From Otis tarda (Eukaryota; Chordata; Aves; Otidiformes; Otididae): a stretch of 64,000 nt of DNA. The notes beneath the pieces were generated by a model. It was not told the DNA's origin and made no database searches. It was given only the letters and a program-made list of their open reading frames with translations. Where the stretch lies: NCBI GenBank assembly GCA_026413225.1, contig CM048554.1, positions 76,748,463 through 76,812,462 of the forward strand, given 5' to 3'. Below are positions 62,480-64,000 of the stretch, in pieces (within the stretch, counting starts at the first letter, position 1; each line of letters begins with the position of its first letter). The translations under genes and the position numbers were made by a program.

Positions 62480-62524
62480 TTCTGTAGAGCCGCGCGTGAC
62501 CGCCGGGGCCCGCCCTCGCCGCCC

Positions 62525-62529
62525 ATTGG
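62525..62529 (-). promoter_or_regulatory. CCAAT box (NF-Y site) 1
   Basis: Minus strand GGCCAATGGG fits the extended NF-Y consensus RRCCAATSR perfectly. Confidence 0.65.
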
Positions 62530-62566
62530 CCGGCGACCGTCGCCCGTCAGGGCAGCGACGCTTCCC

Positions 62567-62571
62567 ATTGG
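62567..62571 (-). promoter_or_regulatory. CCAAT box (NF-Y site) 2
   Basis: Minus strand GACCAATGGG also fits RRCCAATSR. It is 42 bases from the first box and in the same orientation, about four helical turns, as often seen in NF-Y promoters. Confidence 0.65.
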
Positions 62572-62608
62572 TCGGTGCCGCCACCCCGCCACCGCCCCTT
62601 GGAAAATA

Positions 62609-62616
62609 ATAAACAA
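62609..62616 (-). promoter_or_regulatory. Forkhead-type motif TTGTTTAT in the second CpG island
   Basis: ATAAACAA on the plus strand is the exact reverse complement of the motif at 56,200-56,207 in the FOXO3 island. It also sits where a TATA-like element would be for rightward transcription, so its role is ambiguous. Confidence 0.28.
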
Positions 62617-62634
62617 TCGAGTAAAATGCGGCGC

Positions 62635-62677
62635 GGGGAGGGGGGTGTTAGGTTGGGGGAGGGGTGGTGGTGGGGGT
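62635..62677 (+). other. G-rich stretch with G-quadruplex potential
   Basis: G4-A-G6, then G5-A-G4, then G5, separated by TGTTAGGTT and TGGTGGT. Several combinations of four G runs are possible, one loop being 9 bases. It lies just right of the CCAAT and AT-rich boxes, where a rightward transcript would begin. Confidence 0.6.
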
Positions 62678-62960
62678 CCCGGCATGGAGTGTGTGGGTGC
62701 TGGCGCCCCTCTTTCCGTGAGGGCCTGGGGCGGGCCTGGCCGGGGCCGCTCCCGCTCGGCGGTGGCGCCGGGCTGCGCCGCGCCTGCTGCGCGACCGGCT
62801 GCCAGCCTGGCCCGGGCCCGGGGCGAGCGGCGGTCGCCAGGCCCTGGCTGGCGTGAGGCCGGCGGGGAGGCGGCCGGCGGTGCGCGGTGTGGAGCGGGGG
62901 CTGCGGCGGGGACCCTGCAAACCCTTCCCGGGCCCCGTCGGGTGAAGCTGCCCCTTTGAT

Positions 62961-64000
62961 TCAAGCGGGGCGGCGTGGGGAGGCTGCGGGCGCTGCCTGC
63001 ACCGGCGCTGGGAGCAAAGCCTTCCCTGGACGTATCACGGCGCTAAAAATTACCGTCAGCCGGGAGCTACAGCTGCACCGAGGATCAGGCAAAGCGGTCT
63101 CTCGGTTTTCCCCTTCTCCTTGTCTCCAGGCTCAGTGGAAGCCCACGTTTGGAGGGGACTTGCAACCCTGCGTGGGGCAGAGGAGGCCTGTGCGAGGGAA
63201 AGGGCTGGGGTACGCGTCTGGCAGTGGGATCCAGCGTGCTCAGGGTCAGAGGTAGGGCACTGATAGGGAGGCCTGAAAGCTACTCCTCCGAAACCTGGTT
63301 GTCTTTACGGGACAAAAAATGTCCCCAAGGTGGCTGTCCTGTCTGCATGGTGCTGTGCGGAGGTGTAGCCTCAGTCCTTGCTTCCTTGTAGTCATGCTTA
63401 CGCAGCCCTAAAATAACCACCTTTCACAGCCCTGCTTCTTTCTGCCTGTAAGCCCAAGGCGTGCTTATATAGCAAAGGCTTTGATCGGCGATCAGGTGAA
63501 GAGAACGAGGGTTGCAGGAAAGGATTTCCCATTGCTGAGGCTGGCAGCCTGGGTCTCTCCTTGTGAGAGCAGGTGCCTACATACAGCCTATTTCAATTCC
63601 TTCAGAGAAGTAATTGTTTTCTCCTGTATATGGCCTCTGGAGGAAGCAGTCCAAGCACCTCCCTCCCTCTGTCATTCTGTATCTCCAGCAATGAGAGCAC
63701 TTGCTGAAGAGCTGGAGATGTGGCTCATGGTCCTTTTCCCCGAACTTTGTGTTTTGTCCTCTGACAAAGGACATAGGGCAGACTTGGAAGAGGGGACTGA
63801 AATCCAAGGTTGTTCCCCTCTGTCCCTTCCGCATGGCAATGTTGTTATTGCTAGGTCATGGCCTTGATTGCTCCCATGAATCCAGAATCCCCACCCCTCT
63901 CCCCCCAGGCAGCAGTACGGGTTCAACAGGCTGGTTGAAAACAGAGCGTGTGTTAGGCTGGCCTACCTCCTGGGTAAGATACCCTTCAGGCAGGTCAGAG
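62961..64000. other. Right-edge sequence beyond the second CpG island
   Basis: Ordinary mixed-composition DNA. Short open frames are present, but none has a known domain. A GGGTGAAG donor-like motif near 62,939 is compatible with a rightward transcript from the island, but no acceptor or coding exon could be paired with it. Confidence 0.5.

Larger units (their letters stand above)
62045..62960. promoter_or_regulatory. Second CpG island, candidate promoter upstream of FOXO3
   Basis: Nearly all-GC, CpG-dense DNA with clear edges against AT-rich sequence. It contains many GC boxes (CCCCGCCC-type at about 62,375-62,440), two CCAAT boxes, a CRE-like TGATGTCAT and an AT-rich box (AAAATAATAAACAAT, 62,603-62,617) about 35 bases right of the second CCAAT box. 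Its inner edge is about 6.2 kb from the FOXO3 start codon. It may drive an unannotated divergent transcript, an alternative FOXO3 first exon, or both. In mammals the next gene upstream is AFG1L (LACE1), but its 3' end, not its promoter, would face FOXO3. Confidence 0.75.

Noticed and set aside
62049-63255. Open frames of 116-171 codons on both strands in the second CpG island
   Set aside because: GC-rich DNA has few stop codons. The predicted peptides are Pro/Arg/Gly/Ala-rich on every frame and resemble no known protein.
1-64000. Endogenous retrovirus, LTR or other virus-like element
   Set aside because: No LTR pair, gag/pol/env-like open frame or capsid-like protein was seen on either strand.

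Overview
The window is vertebrate nuclear DNA, almost certainly from a bird, and covers the 5' part of the FOXO3 locus with the gene on the minus strand. Two things support this. The exon at 55,253-55,838 encodes the FOXO3 N-terminus (AKT site RPRSCTW, acidic [10 protein letters not shown]-type stretch, first half of the forkhead domain starting [12 protein letters not shown]). A 5'-truncated CR1 LINE with the avian-type 3' end (ATTCTATG octamers) lies at 10.5-10.9 kb. Repeat density is low, as is usual in birds. The species cannot be named from the sequence.

Layout, in transcription order (right to left). 63.0-64.0 kb is unassigned upstream DNA. 62.05-62.96 kb is a second CpG island with GC boxes, two high-quality CCAAT (NF-Y) boxes and a CRE-like site; its transcript is unknown. 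57.5-62.0 kb is intergenic and carries several old amniote repeat relics. 55.1-57.47 kb is the FOXO3 CpG island, with promoter, 5' UTR and the first coding exon. A branch point plus long polypyrimidine tract at 56.05-56.1 kb suggests the 5' UTR is split and the coding exon has its own 3' splice site. From 55,252 to position 1 is the start of the very large FOXO3 intron that splits the forkhead domain; the second coding exon (rest of forkhead, nuclear localisation signal, transactivation domain) lies beyond the left edge.

The coding exon as written is not open in one frame. The N-terminus and the forkhead half are in different frames, with the switch inside a roughly 30-base GC-rich segment (about 55,436-55,462) that holds a G5 run on the coding strand. 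The forkhead side is otherwise perfectly conserved, so a base-count error in the assembly is more likely than a dead gene.

No other protein-coding gene, tRNA, rRNA, CRISPR array or retrovirus-like element could be supported. The remaining long open frames are isolated, low-complexity or antisense to the exon. The intron holds one clear CR1, one likely second CR1 scrap, relics of old palindromic repeats, several homopolymer tracts, a few possible transcription-factor clusters and AT-rich stretches that resemble conserved non-coding elements. No previously undescribed system is evident. The points most worth checking are the frame switch, the second CpG island and a palindromic FOXO site in FOXO3's own intron.
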